Of a stretch of DNA of 64,000 nucleotides, positions 28,108 through 36,269 are shown one piece after another (positions within the stretch are counted from its first letter, which is position 1; every line of letters begins with the position of its first letter). Origin of the DNA: Variovorax sp. DXTD-1 (GTDB lineage: Bacteria; Pseudomonadota; Gammaproteobacteria; Burkholderiales; Burkholderiaceae_C); assembly GCF_003984625.1 (NCBI RefSeq), contig NZ_RWKH01000019.1, forward strand, positions 60,336 through 124,335, given 5' to 3'. Below the pieces are notes generated by a model that was given only the letters and a program-made list of their open reading frames with translations, did not search any database and was not told where the DNA came from. The translations under genes and the position numbers were made by a program.

Positions 28108-28920
28108 ATGAAGCCTGTTCATTTCATTTCGGGCCTGCCCAGGTCCGGTTCCACGCTGCTGGCAGCCTTGTTGCGGCAGAATCCGCGGTTCCACGCGCAT
28201 ATGAGCAGCCCGCTCACAGGCATGATCGATGTCATGTTGGGCGAGATGAGCGATCGAAATGAGTTGGCCGCCTTCATCACCGACGCGCAGCGCCAACGCG
28301 TGCTGCGGGGGCTTTTCGCGAGCTACTACGGCGAAGAGTTCACGGCCGACGTCATTTTCGACACAAGCCGCAGATGGTGTTCGAAGCTGTCGGTGCTGAA
28401 CGCGCTCTTCCCGGACTTCAAGATCATTGCATGCGTACGCAACGTCTCGTGGATCATCGACAGCCTGGAGCGGGCAGTCCAGAGAAACGCGTTGCGCCCG
28501 TCCTTTATGTTCAACTTCCAGACCGGAAGCACGGTCTATAACCGGGTCGAAGGCGTCGCCTTTGGCGAGGGCCTGGTGGGCTACTCATACAACGCATTGA
28601 AGGACGCCTTCTACGGCGAGCATGCGCATCATCTGATGCTGCTGCAGTATGAAACGCTGGTGCGTGACCCCGCCATGGCCATGGCAGCGGTCTACGATTT
28701 CGTCGGGGAGGCGCCGTTCCAGCACGACTTCGACAATGTGCATTTCGATGCCGACGAGTTCGATGAGCGCACCGGTATGCCAGGCTTGCATGCGGTCGGC
28801 AGGAAGGTGAGCGCCCCCGACCGCGTGACGGTGTTGCCGCCGGATATCTTCCGGCGCTTCGAGAATGATGCGTTCTGGCGCAATGCGCCATCGAACGTTC
28901 GTGCAGTGCGTGTGGTGTAA
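28108..28920 (+). CDS. P-loop sulfotransferase family protein
   Basis: 270 residues. N-terminal 5'-phosphosulfate-binding loop GLPRSGSTLL (residues 9-18, GLPRSGST), then FDTSRRWCSKL and CVRNVSWIIDSLER, where the conserved Arg and Ser expected to bind the 3'-phosphate of PAPS are found, and a C-terminal half with LMLLQYETLVRDPAMAM-like sequence typical of cytosolic sulfotransferases (the usual LxxRYExL). No signal peptide, so it acts in the cytoplasm. GAGAGGGAAA precedes the ATG. It is co-directional with the autotransporter 170 bases upstream, and the PAPS-producing kinase gene lies on the other side of it. Acceptor unknown: sugar, lipid or peptide Tyr are possible. Confidence 0.85.
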   Translation: MKPVHFISGLPRSGSTLLAALLRQNPRFHAHMSSPLTGMIDVMLGEMSDRNELAAFITDAQRQRVLRGLFASYYGEEFTADVIFDTSRRWCSKLSVLNALFPDFKIIACVRNVSWIIDSLERAVQRNALRPSFMFNFQTGSTVYNRVEGVAFGEGLVGYSYNALKDAFYGEHAHHLMLLQYETLVRDPAMAMAAVYDFVGEAPFQHDFDNVHFDADEFDERTGMPGLHAVGRKVSAPDRVTVLPPDIFRRFENDAFWRNAPSNVRAVRVV

Positions 28921-29184
28921 GTCCGGTGGCAGGCACAACTCGAGAGAGAGGCTTTCGGCAGCAAGGGACCTCGGTGCAGGCGAACTTGCGAAGCGGCAAG
29001 GCGGGAAAAGCGAGGCGTCAGCTTCGAAGCTCTGCGCTTCGGTCGCAAAAAGCCGACTCTCGCTGCCGCCGATTGAGTTGGCCAATCTGAACGGGCAGGC
29101 TCCCGCTGACTGCGGCCCCCACGTGAAGTCGAGGGCGGACCTGAACAGCACGACTCCGTTGCGAAAACTGATGGGTCGCGACGA

Positions 29185-29254
29185 GATTAAGGCGGGGCGG
29201 TACAGCCAGCCGGATCCCATCGGACTGGATGGCGGGTGGAATCGGTTTGGCTAG
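29185..29254 (+). pseudogene. Fragment of an RHS/YD-repeat protein core
   Basis: In one frame the segment ending at the TAG (29252-29254) reads AGRYSQPDPIGLDGGWNRFG, which matches the RHS core hallmark (GRYxxxDPIGLxGGxNxY) at the boundary between conserved core and variable tip. Nothing upstream (28921-29184) continues the RHS core, so it is a short scar of a polymorphic-toxin gene. It directly precedes a toxin-antitoxin pair. Confidence 0.7.
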
Positions 29255-29474
29255 AGATTCTCGGTTGCATGGGCGTGGCCGCTATCTCTCTCGCTGCTAC
29301 GCGACACCTGGCGGCAAGCTACGGCGGGACCAGGCCGAATTCATGGCGCGCGGGTTGCAGTCGCTCGCGGAAGCCCGAAAGAGCGGCGAGTACTTCGATG
29401 CGGGTGAAGTGATGCGGCGGCTTCGGATGAAGCTCGGTGCCGCGAAGGCGCAACGCGCATCGCCTGCGCGGTGA
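29229..29474 (+). CDS. Probable type II antitoxin (short, possibly 5'-eroded)
   Basis: Up to 81 residues. The C-terminal half (RRDQAEFMARGLQSLAEARK, EYFDAGEVMRRLRMKL) looks like the toxin-wrapping helices of a RelE/ParE partner antitoxin. The first 30 residues are Gly/Arg-rich, overlap the RHS scar in another frame and do not look like a ribbon-helix-helix or AbrB DNA-binding domain, so the original N-terminus may be lost or the start may be lower down (Met 29343). The stop overlaps the toxin start, the normal antitoxin-toxin order. Confidence 0.55.
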   Translation: MAGGIGLARDSRLHGRGRYLSRCYATPGGKLRRDQAEFMARGLQSLAEARKSGEYFDAGEVMRRLRMKLGAAKAQRASPAR

Positions 29475-29785
29475 CCTACCGCGTCAGGTTCACGAGGGAG
29501 GCGCTCCAAGATCTGGAGCGCCTGTACGACTTCGTCCTCGAGCGCGAGCTGGATCGAGGGAGCGGCCTGGAACTCGCCGAGCGGGCGCTGGAAGCGATCG
29601 AGAACGGCATCGCCACCTTGAGCTTTTCGCCTTTCACGTGTCGCAAAGCGGGCGGCGATCCGTTCATTCGCGAGCTCGTGATTCCGTTCGGCGGCAGTGG
29701 CTACGTGGCGCTGTTCGAGATCGAGTCCGCCGACTCGATCGTCGTCGCGGCCGTCAGGCCTCAGCGCGAAGACGACTATCACTGA
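29471..29785 (+). CDS. RelE/ParE-family toxin
   Basis: 104 residues from a GTG at 29471 that overlaps the antitoxin stop. Starts TYRVRFTREALQDLERLYDFVLE, then ALEAIENGIATLSFSPFTCRKAG, FIRELVIPFGGSGYVALFEIE and ends VVAAVRPQREDDYH: the beta-sheet with RELVIPFG...YVALFEI and the C-terminal Arg/His residues fit the RelE/ParE superfamily (ParE-like, as the end is VRPQRE-DDY). Members either cleave mRNA on the ribosome or poison gyrase; which applies here cannot be decided. A typical accessory-region stabilisation module. Confidence 0.85.
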   Translation: MTYRVRFTREALQDLERLYDFVLERELDRGSGLELAERALEAIENGIATLSFSPFTCRKAGGDPFIRELVIPFGGSGYVALFEIESADSIVVAAVRPQREDDYH

Positions 29786-29889
29786 ACACGGCGGGCGCGC
29801 CATTCAACGACATTCAGTCTCTTGTGAGCTGATAAAGACAGCGCTCCCGTGTCAGGCGGCTGATGGGTTGCCTCAGGCTGCAGCGCCTG

Positions 29890-31847
29890 CTAGCGCTGAT
29901 TTGCGAGCGTGTGCCGGACCTTGCGGGCAAGATCTTCGCGCGCATACGGCTTGGCGAGCAGTTCCACCCCCGGGTCGAGGCGGCCGCCGTGCACGATGGC
30001 ATTCCGCGTGTAGCCCGATGTGAACAGCACCGCAAGCCCTGGCACCAGTTCGCGCGCCCTGCGCGCCAGGTCTGGGCTGCGCAAGGGACCTGGCATCACG
30101 ACATCGGTGAAGAGCAGGTCGATCTTGATACCGCTCTGGATGATGGCGAGTGCCTGCTCGCCGTCGCTCGCTGCGAACACCTTGTAGCCTAGCTGCTGCA
30201 GCATCTCGACCACGGTGGATCGCACGTGCTCGTCGTCGTCCGCAACCAGGATCGTCTCGGTCCCGCCCACCACCGGGCCCATGTCGGGTGAGGCCACTTC
30301 CTCCTCGGGATTGCGTGACCGCGGCAGATAAAGCTTGACGGTCGTCCCGTCGCCCACCTCGCTGTAAATCTTCACATGGCCGCCCGACTGCTTCACGAAG
30401 CCGTACACCATGGAAAGTCCCAAGCCCGTGCCCTTGCCCTCTGGCTTGGTCGTAAAGAACGGATCGAAAGCTTGTGCAATGACATCGGCCGGCATCCCCG
30501 CGCCGGTGTCCGACACGGCCAGCATGACATAGTCTCCCGCTACGAGGTCGGCATGTACACGGGCATACGCGGCATCGAGGGTTGCGTTGGCAATCTCCAC
30601 CGTGAGCTTGCCCGTCCCATCCATGGCATCACGCGCATTGATGGCCAAGTTCAATAGAGCATTCTCGACCCGCGCCACATCGACGGAAGTGCTCCAAAGG
30701 TCATCGGCGACGGTGGTTTCCAGCAGCACAGCCTCGCCCAGAGCGCGTTGCAACATCTCGTGCATGGCCTGCACGACGCGACCGAGATTCACGACCTTCG
30801 GCTCGAGCGTCTGCCTGCGACCGAAAGCCAGCAGTTGCCCGGCCAACTTGGCCCCACGCCGCACGCCGGCGAGCGCGTTCTCGACGCGCCGTTCGGCCCG
30901 TTCCAGTCCTGCCACGTCGCGGGCCAAAAGCTGCAGATTGCCAGCGATGACTTGCAGCAGATTGTTGAAGTCGTGTGCGACGCCACCCGTGAGCTTGCCG
31001 ATGGACTCCATCTTCTGCGCCTGCATAAGCGCCTTTTCCGTGCGCTTGAGCACCTCGGCCGCCTCTCGGCGTTCTGTGATGTCGCGAGTTATTTTGGCGA
31101 AGCCAAAGAACCTTCCATCGTCATCATGAAGCCGATCGATGATCACGTGGGCGAAGAATCTGCTTCCGTCCTTGCGGACCCGCCAGCCTTCCTGCTCGAA
31201 GCGGCCTTCTGCCGACGCGATGGCAAGTGCTTTTGCGGGCAACCCGATGGCCTGGTCCTCCGGGGTATAAAAGCGCGAAAAATGCGTTCCGAGCACGTCA
31301 GCCTCGGCGTATCCCTTGATGCGCTGAGCGCCCGCGTTCCATTTCGTGATCAGGCCATTTGGGTCGAGCAGGTAGATCGCATAGTCGTCACCCCCTGTAC
31401 GAGCAGCCGGAACTCCTGTTCGCTTTTGCGGAGCGCCTCCTCCGCAGCCTTGCGATCGCCCACGTCGCGGGTGATCTTGGCAAAGCCCAGCAGGCGCCGA
31501 TCGGCGGCATAGATGAGGTCGATGACGACGTTGGCCCAGAAGCGAGTGCCGTCCTTGCGCAGCCGCCAGCCTTCGGCCTGGAACGTCCCTTCCTTTTGTG
31601 CGGTTTGCAGGGCGCGCTCGGGAATTCCCGCCGCGCGGTCTTCTGGCGCGTAGAAGCGCGAAAAGTGCTGGCCCACGATTTCGGCAGCCGCATATCCTTT
31701 GAAACGCTCGGCACCGGCATTCCAGCTCACCACATGGCCCTGCGGATCCAGCATGTAGATCGCGTAGTCGTGGATTGCCGAAACGAGCAACTCGAAGCGT
31801 TGCAGTTCGATCAGCCTGCTGTCATCGGGAAGGTCGCTGGTGTCCAT
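29890..31847 (-). pseudogene. PAS-PAS-histidine kinase-receiver gene split by a single frameshift
   Basis: One gene in two frames. N-terminal part (start 31847, MDTSDLPDDSR): a PAS domain (AIHDYAIYMLDPQGHVVSWN) with its PAC segment. The C-terminal part (29890-31296 and further upstream in its own frame): a second, nearly duplicate PAS (DYAIYLLDPNGL), HisKA with GGVAHDFNNLLQ (phospho-His), HATPase (NLAINARDAM, DTGAGM, KGTGLGLSMVYG) and a receiver (DDDEHV, phospho-Asp in TDVVMPG, KPY). The frames join at 31386-31392 where GTGACGACTATG lacks one base compared with an expected GTGAC-N-GACTATG. An intact gene would encode about 650 residues of soluble hybrid kinase. Either a recent mutation or a sequencing error. 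Confidence 0.85.
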
Positions 31848-32576
31848 GGCTGATTTCTGGGAGGCTGTAAATTGAACCGAGCCTCCATGCTCCGACCAGC
31901 GGCATTCCACTGTTCGGGAAGGGAGGACCCTTGAGGTCCCGGCGGCTGCCGGTCATAGCGGGCGTTAGCTTGCCAACCGGCCGCGAGTTTGACATCCCGC
32001 GCTCAAGCTGCGACTCTCACCACCTCAAGAAGGCAGTATGGTCCCGCCCGGTGCGCCTGAACGCTCGGGCGAGGCAGCGGCAGCGTTTCGCATCGACGCT
32101 TATGCAATCGTTGCCGATACTGTTTCAGCCTCCGAAGCCGAGCCGTCAAAGGCTCCTCTTTTCGTTTGAGCGCCCCGAAGATCTTCGCGGGATCGGCTTC
32201 CCCGAGCGGGAAACCGGCATGTTCAATTTCTTGGAGGTAGTCGAGGGGCAGCACGGTATCGCTTCCAGGATCACACGAAACGATTCGATCCTGCCGAGCG
32301 ATTTAGTTAGACATGCGTGACACCGCCGATACACCGCGTCAGCGGATTCTTTCAAAGCACTCGGCGCTTCGCGATCAAATGGCCGTGGCTTTGCAACGTC
32401 CACGAACGAGGTGCTCGCCTTTATGCCGCCCGATGCCGCGAACTTCCCTCGGTCTTCTTGGCAAAGTACGAGGCGGCGCTTTTTAGCATGTCGCGTCAAA
32501 CCGCTTCTCACGGTCATGCCCGGCCCGTGCGCCTCTTGGGAAGCCCAAGCCGCATGTTCTGGCTGGACCATATACC
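31848..32576. other. Stretch without a recognisable gene, containing a rearrangement junction
   Basis: Only short overlapping frames on both strands are found; none carries a recognisable motif, start signal or convincing length. A minus-strand frame (32003-32254, beginning MLPLDYLQEIEHAGFPLGEADP) looks protein-like and changes frame near 32250, so it may be an eroded gene. The right end coincides with the abrupt beginning of the kelch gene's Ig-like domain. Confidence 0.5.
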
Positions 32577-33923
32577 GCGCAGGCGCCTTACACCGTCACC
32601 GGCACCAACGCGGCGGGCTTCATCACTGTGACGCTGCAGCTCGAAGTGCAGCCGGCGCTTGTCGGGCCCGCCAGCGTCGTTTACAGCACGCCCACGGTGC
32701 TGTACGTCGCAACCGAAGCGATCGTTCCCAACACCGCGCAGACGACCGGCGGGCCGGTTGCCACATTCACCGTCGCGCCGGCGTTGCCGGCGGGCCTGAG
32801 CCTCAACGCACAGACGGGTGCCATCACCGGCACGCCGGCCGCGCTGCAGTCGCTGGCGACGTACACCGTCACCGCGAGCAACGCTGCGGGCTCGGCGCAG
32901 ACGCAGGTGCGCATCGCCGTCACCGCTCGCGGCAGCTGGGTGTCCACCGCCACTGTTCCCGACGCACGGCATTACTTCGCGCTCACGCGCCTGCCCAACG
33001 GCAAGGTGCTGGCCTCCGGTGGCTTCACCGCCGGCGGCGTCACCAATTCGGCCGCCCTCTACGACCCCGCGAGCAACACCTGGACGGCCACTGCCTCGAT
33101 GCTCTATGCGCGCAATGGCCACTCGGCCACGGTGCTTCAGGACGGCAAAGTGCTGGTTGCGGGCGGGAGCGACTCGGCGCGCGCGGGCGTGCTGCCAGCG
33201 GAAATCTACGACCCCGCCGCCAATACATGGACGGTGACGGGCAGCATGGCCGAGGAGCGCGAGTGGCATTCCGCGGCGCTGTTGCCGAACGGCAAGGTTC
33301 TGGTCGTCGGCGGCTATAACTCGGAGCCCTCGCTCACCTTCTCGCAGACCGCGGAGCTGTACGACCCGGCCACTGGCGTCTGGACGATCGCGGCGACGCC
33401 ATTGGCGACCGCGCGTGGCCAGCATGCGATGGAACTGCTGCCCGGCGGCAACGCCGTGCTGGTGATCGGCGGCGTCAACCGCCAGGGCTTCGTGAACACC
33501 GCCGAAGTGTTTGCGGTCGATGGCAGTTCAACAACCTCGATACCGATCAGCATCATCGGCAACCTCTTCCGATCGGCATTGCTCGCCGACGGCAGTGTGT
33601 TGGCGCTGGCGGACGGCAGCACCACCGCGTTGCGCTTCCACCCCGCGACGTCGACATGGACGACGAGCACCTTCAGCACCTCGCGCAGCCTGCCTACCCT
33701 CACTGCCCTGGCCGACGGCCGCGTGCTGCTGGCCGGTGGCAGCAGCCTGAACACCGCGGAAGTGTTCAATCCCGATTTCGATGTGTGGACAACAGCGGGA
33801 CCGATGGCAAATGTACGCCGGGCTGCGTCCGCGGTCTTGCTGGATGACGGTCGCGTGCTGGCCGTCAGCGGATTCTCGAACACCGCTGGCGAAGTGGACG
33901 CCTCGGAGATTTATTTGCCTTGA
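32577..33923 (+). pseudogene. 5'-truncated kelch-repeat/Ig-like surface protein
   Basis: Homology to a putative Ig-like domain begins abruptly inside the domain at about 32580 (APYTVTGTNAAGFITVTLQ); a second, complete Ig-like domain follows (VPNTAQTTGGPVATFTVAP... YTVTASNAAGSAQTQV), then six kelch-like blades built on GHSATVLQDGKVLVAGG, AEIYDPAANTWTVTGSM and similar strands, to the last DDGRVLAVSGFSN. No signal peptide exists, although the family is exported and usually has several more Ig repeats. A GTG at 32628 could start a 431-residue product, but without export. Probably the 3' part of a large extracellular protein gene left after a deletion. Confidence 0.75.
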
Positions 33924-34096
33924 ACGGTTGCTTGCTGGAGACGTCATTGGGGCCGCCGCATCGAGCGGCAGGCGTGGCGCTGGAGCCCTTCGCGCGATTG
34001 GCCCATGTGCGCGTGAAGAGCGTGCCTCCCTGGAGCGCGGCGGTCTGGCCGCGCTGTACGGGGCTGCGGCGGCGAGCTTGGTGCATGGCTGAAACG

Positions 34097-34852
34097 TTAC
34101 GGCTTTGCTGAAGTCGATTCTGCCGTGTGGCGTACGAACTGGTCGAGCGCCAGCACGAACAGCGCGGCCACGGTGAACATCACCACCCAGCCGGGCAACT
34201 GCAGCGCACTGACGACGGCCAGGCCGGAAGGAATGGCCTGGGGCGTTGCGGTGGTGCAGATGAAGTCTGCAGCCGCCATGCCCGTGTAGTGCATCGAGCA
34301 GACCGCGGCTCCCATCACACTCGCAGCCAGCCCGCGCATGACGACGGTGCGCGTGTTGAAAGCCAGCCACAGTGCCACGGTCGCGACAACGATGGCGATG
34401 AGAGTGGACAGGCCGATGATCGGGTACGACCAGTCGATGAAGCCGCCAAAGCGCATGCCGAACATGCCCAGGTAGTGCATGACGACCACGCCCATGCCCA
34501 GCAGGAAACCGGCGACCATGAGGCGCACCGGGCTGCGAGGTGAGGCAGCCACGTAGGCAAGCGCCATCGCTGTGGCGACGACCGCAGCCACAAGCGAGAT
34601 CAGCGTCTCGAACATGGAATACGACACGCCCACGCGAAGCTGCAGCGCGAGCATGCCGATGAAGTGCATGGCCCACACACCAATACCGCCCAAGGCGAGC
34701 CCTGCGGTCGCGGAATGGTAGAGGCTGATGCGGCCTCCCGGCCCCACGATGCGGCGGGCGGCGACAAGCGCGATGAGAGAGCCTGCGACTGAAATGAAGT
34801 ACGACAGCACGACCAAAGGAACGCTGTACGAAGGCGTGAGAAGTATTTCCAT
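34097..34852 (-). CDS. MHYT-domain integral membrane sensor protein
   Basis: 251 residues from Met at 34852 (MEILLTPSYSV). Seven predicted membrane helices carrying three MHYT motifs: AMHFIGM, VMHYLGM and SMHYTGM, whose His/Met residues are proposed to bind copper or sense O2, CO or NO. Here the MHYT module stands alone: no GGDEF, EAL, kinase or LytTR output domain follows. The longer open frame to 35032 adds a basic leader with no support. Stand-alone MHYT proteins probably act with a separate partner; none is adjacent. Confidence 0.88.
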   Translation of the reverse strand: MEILLTPSYSVPLVVLSYFISVAGSLIALVAARRIVGPGGRISLYHSATAGLALGGIGVWAMHFIGMLALQLRVGVSYSMFETLISLVAAVVATAMALAYVAASPRSPVRLMVAGFLLGMGVVVMHYLGMFGMRFGGFIDWSYPIIGLSTLIAIVVATVALWLAFNTRTVVMRGLAASVMGAAVCSMHYTGMAAADFICTTATPQAIPSGLAVVSALQLPGWVVMFTVAALFVLALDQFVRHTAESTSAKP

Positions 34853-35187
34853 GCGAGTTTCCGAATTTGACAAGTGAACAGGGCCTCGGCCGGTCGCTGC
34901 CCGGTACCGCGACACGGGAAGTGACGCGGCGAACAGGCAGGTAGACAAGTGCCGGGCGAGCGTCTTGAGCGACCGCTGGGACAACGGGCGACGCCTACCG
35001 CTCGAAGTTTCGAGCTCGGGAATGTTTTCCATTGATTGGCAACATCACCGATAGGAATATTTTGCTTTCACTTATTAACGAAGTGAGCTTCGGAAGCTGA
35101 TCTCGGCGCGCAAAGCGAGAGATATGTCACACCAGAGCCCAGGAGGTGAGCTACCGTGAGAAGTCCGCCACATGCGTTGCCTCATGA

Positions 35188-35388
35188 ATGAACCACTTGC
35201 TGGGCAAAGATGCGGCTGTAGCGATGTTGCGGGAGCTCCTGCATGAAGCGGAGTTCGGTTCGCTGAACTGCATGGCGCTGCGCATCTTTCGCGCAGATGG
35301 CGTAGCGGAAGATTTCGTGGTTGGAGGAACGGCGCAACAACAGGCCGGAGCTTTGCTCGATCCGCAGCGCGGCTTGGGTCAGCGATGA
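35188..35388 (+). CDS. Small hypothetical protein
   Basis: 66 codons beginning MNHLLGKDAAVAMLRELLHEAEFGS, with LNCMALRIFRADGVAEDFVVGG in the middle. The amphipathic start and plausible alternating strand pattern look protein-like, and the frame is closed by a strong terminator 60 bases after its stop. No ribosome-binding site of note. Not recognised. Confidence 0.4.
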   Translation: MNHLLGKDAAVAMLRELLHEAEFGSLNCMALRIFRADGVAEDFVVGGTAQQQAGALLDPQRGLGQR

Positions 35389-35446
35389 CGGGAGCTGCCT
35401 CCACGAGATGCCTCGGCTTCATGCCGACGGCAATCGCCAGATAGAT

Positions 35447-35480
35447 AAACGGGTTGGGCCACACGCCCCGACCCGTTTTT
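35447..35480. terminator. Bidirectional intrinsic terminator
   Basis: AAACGGGTTGGG (35447-35458) pairs with CCCGACCCGTTT (35467-35478, one G-U), loop of eight, with T and A runs on either side. It separates the small plus-strand ORF from the convergent VOC gene. Confidence 0.85.
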
Positions 35481-35507
35481 CATTGTTTGCCCCTTGCCGG
35501 TGGCGCG

Positions 35508-35987
35508 TCAGCCGCGCCGGGCCGCCTCGATGGCGGCGATGTCGATGTTTCTCATCTCCATCATGGCGTCGAACGCGCGCTTGGCAGCCGCGGGGTCGGG
35601 ATCGGTGATTGCGGCTGTGAGCGCGCGCGGCGTGATCTGCCACGACAGCCCCCACCTGTCCTTGCACCAGCCGCACGCGCTTTCCTGGCCGCCGTTTCCG
35701 ACAATCGCGTTCCACAAGCGGTCCGTCTCGGCTTGGTCGTCGGTTGCAATCTGGAACGAGAAGGCCTCGTTGTGCTTGAATGCGGGCCCGCCGTTCAGCC
35801 CAAGGCAGGGTATGCCGGCCACGGTGAACTCGACGGTCAAGACATCGCCTTGCTTGCCTGCGGGATAGTCGCCCGGCGCGCGATGGATGGCGCGTACCTC
35901 ACTGTCCGGAAAGGTCTTGGCGTAGAACTCGGCGGCGTCCAGCGCGGTGCCGTCATACCAAAGGCAAATCGTGTTCTTGCTGACCAT
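35508..35987 (-). CDS. VOC-family (PhnB/3-demethylubiquinone methyltransferase-like) protein
   Basis: 159 residues from Met at 35987 (MVSKNTICLWYDGTALDAAEFY), with CAGGAG upstream; longer frames lack support. The fold is a vicinal-oxygen-chelate/glyoxalase-like protein of the PhnB group: FPDSEVRAIHRAPGD, VLTVEFTVAGIPCLGLNGGP, FKHNEAFSFQIATDDQAETDRLWNAIVGNGGQES, CGWCKDRWGLSWQITP. Despite the historical Pfam name, these small proteins are not methyltransferases; the substrate is unknown. Confidence 0.9.
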   Translation of the reverse strand: MVSKNTICLWYDGTALDAAEFYAKTFPDSEVRAIHRAPGDYPAGKQGDVLTVEFTVAGIPCLGLNGGPAFKHNEAFSFQIATDDQAETDRLWNAIVGNGGQESACGWCKDRWGLSWQITPRALTAAITDPDPAAAKRAFDAMMEMRNIDIAAIEAARRG

Positions 35988-36089
35988 CTTGGTTCTCCTG
36001 GGTTGGGGGAAAGATCGATGCGGCGACGGTCTTCGTCGCATCGGCGGTAGGCACCGGACCATACGCAAGTACAGATCCGATTGCCAGCG

Positions 36090-36224
36090 GCGCAACTGTT
36101 GGCCGCTTTGAGTGACGCCACCAAGGCCTATCAGGACTGGTTCGGTGTCGAGCCCGAACAGTTGATAGGCTGGAGCATGCGCGAGTTCTACGGCGACGAG
36201 GCCTGGGCGCAAAACAGCGTGTAG
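36090..36224 (+). pseudogene. PAS-domain fragment
   Basis: In one frame: AQLLAALSDATKAYQDWFG followed by VEPEQLIGWSMREFYGDEAW and a stop. The pattern xAYxDWFGxxPEQLIGxxMRExxG is the start of a PAS domain as found in sensor kinases. There is no start, signal or continuing domain on either side, so it is a leftover of a deleted sensor gene. Confidence 0.55.
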
Positions 36225-36269
36225 CTCCATGCGAGCGCTGACGACGAACCCTTGCCTCACTTGTCCCGC

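Larger units (their letters stand above)
34853..35507. other. Mostly non-coding stretch
   Basis: Apart from the doubtful small ORF at 35188 and the terminator at 35447-35480, nothing is recognised. An AGGAGGT at about 35140 is followed by a GTG-initiated 11-codon frame. Confidence 0.5.

Noticed and set aside
32146..32571. Minus-strand 141-codon frame in the gap before the kelch gene
   Set aside because: No recognisable motif, and the adjacent frame looks equally protein-like downstream; at most an eroded gene.
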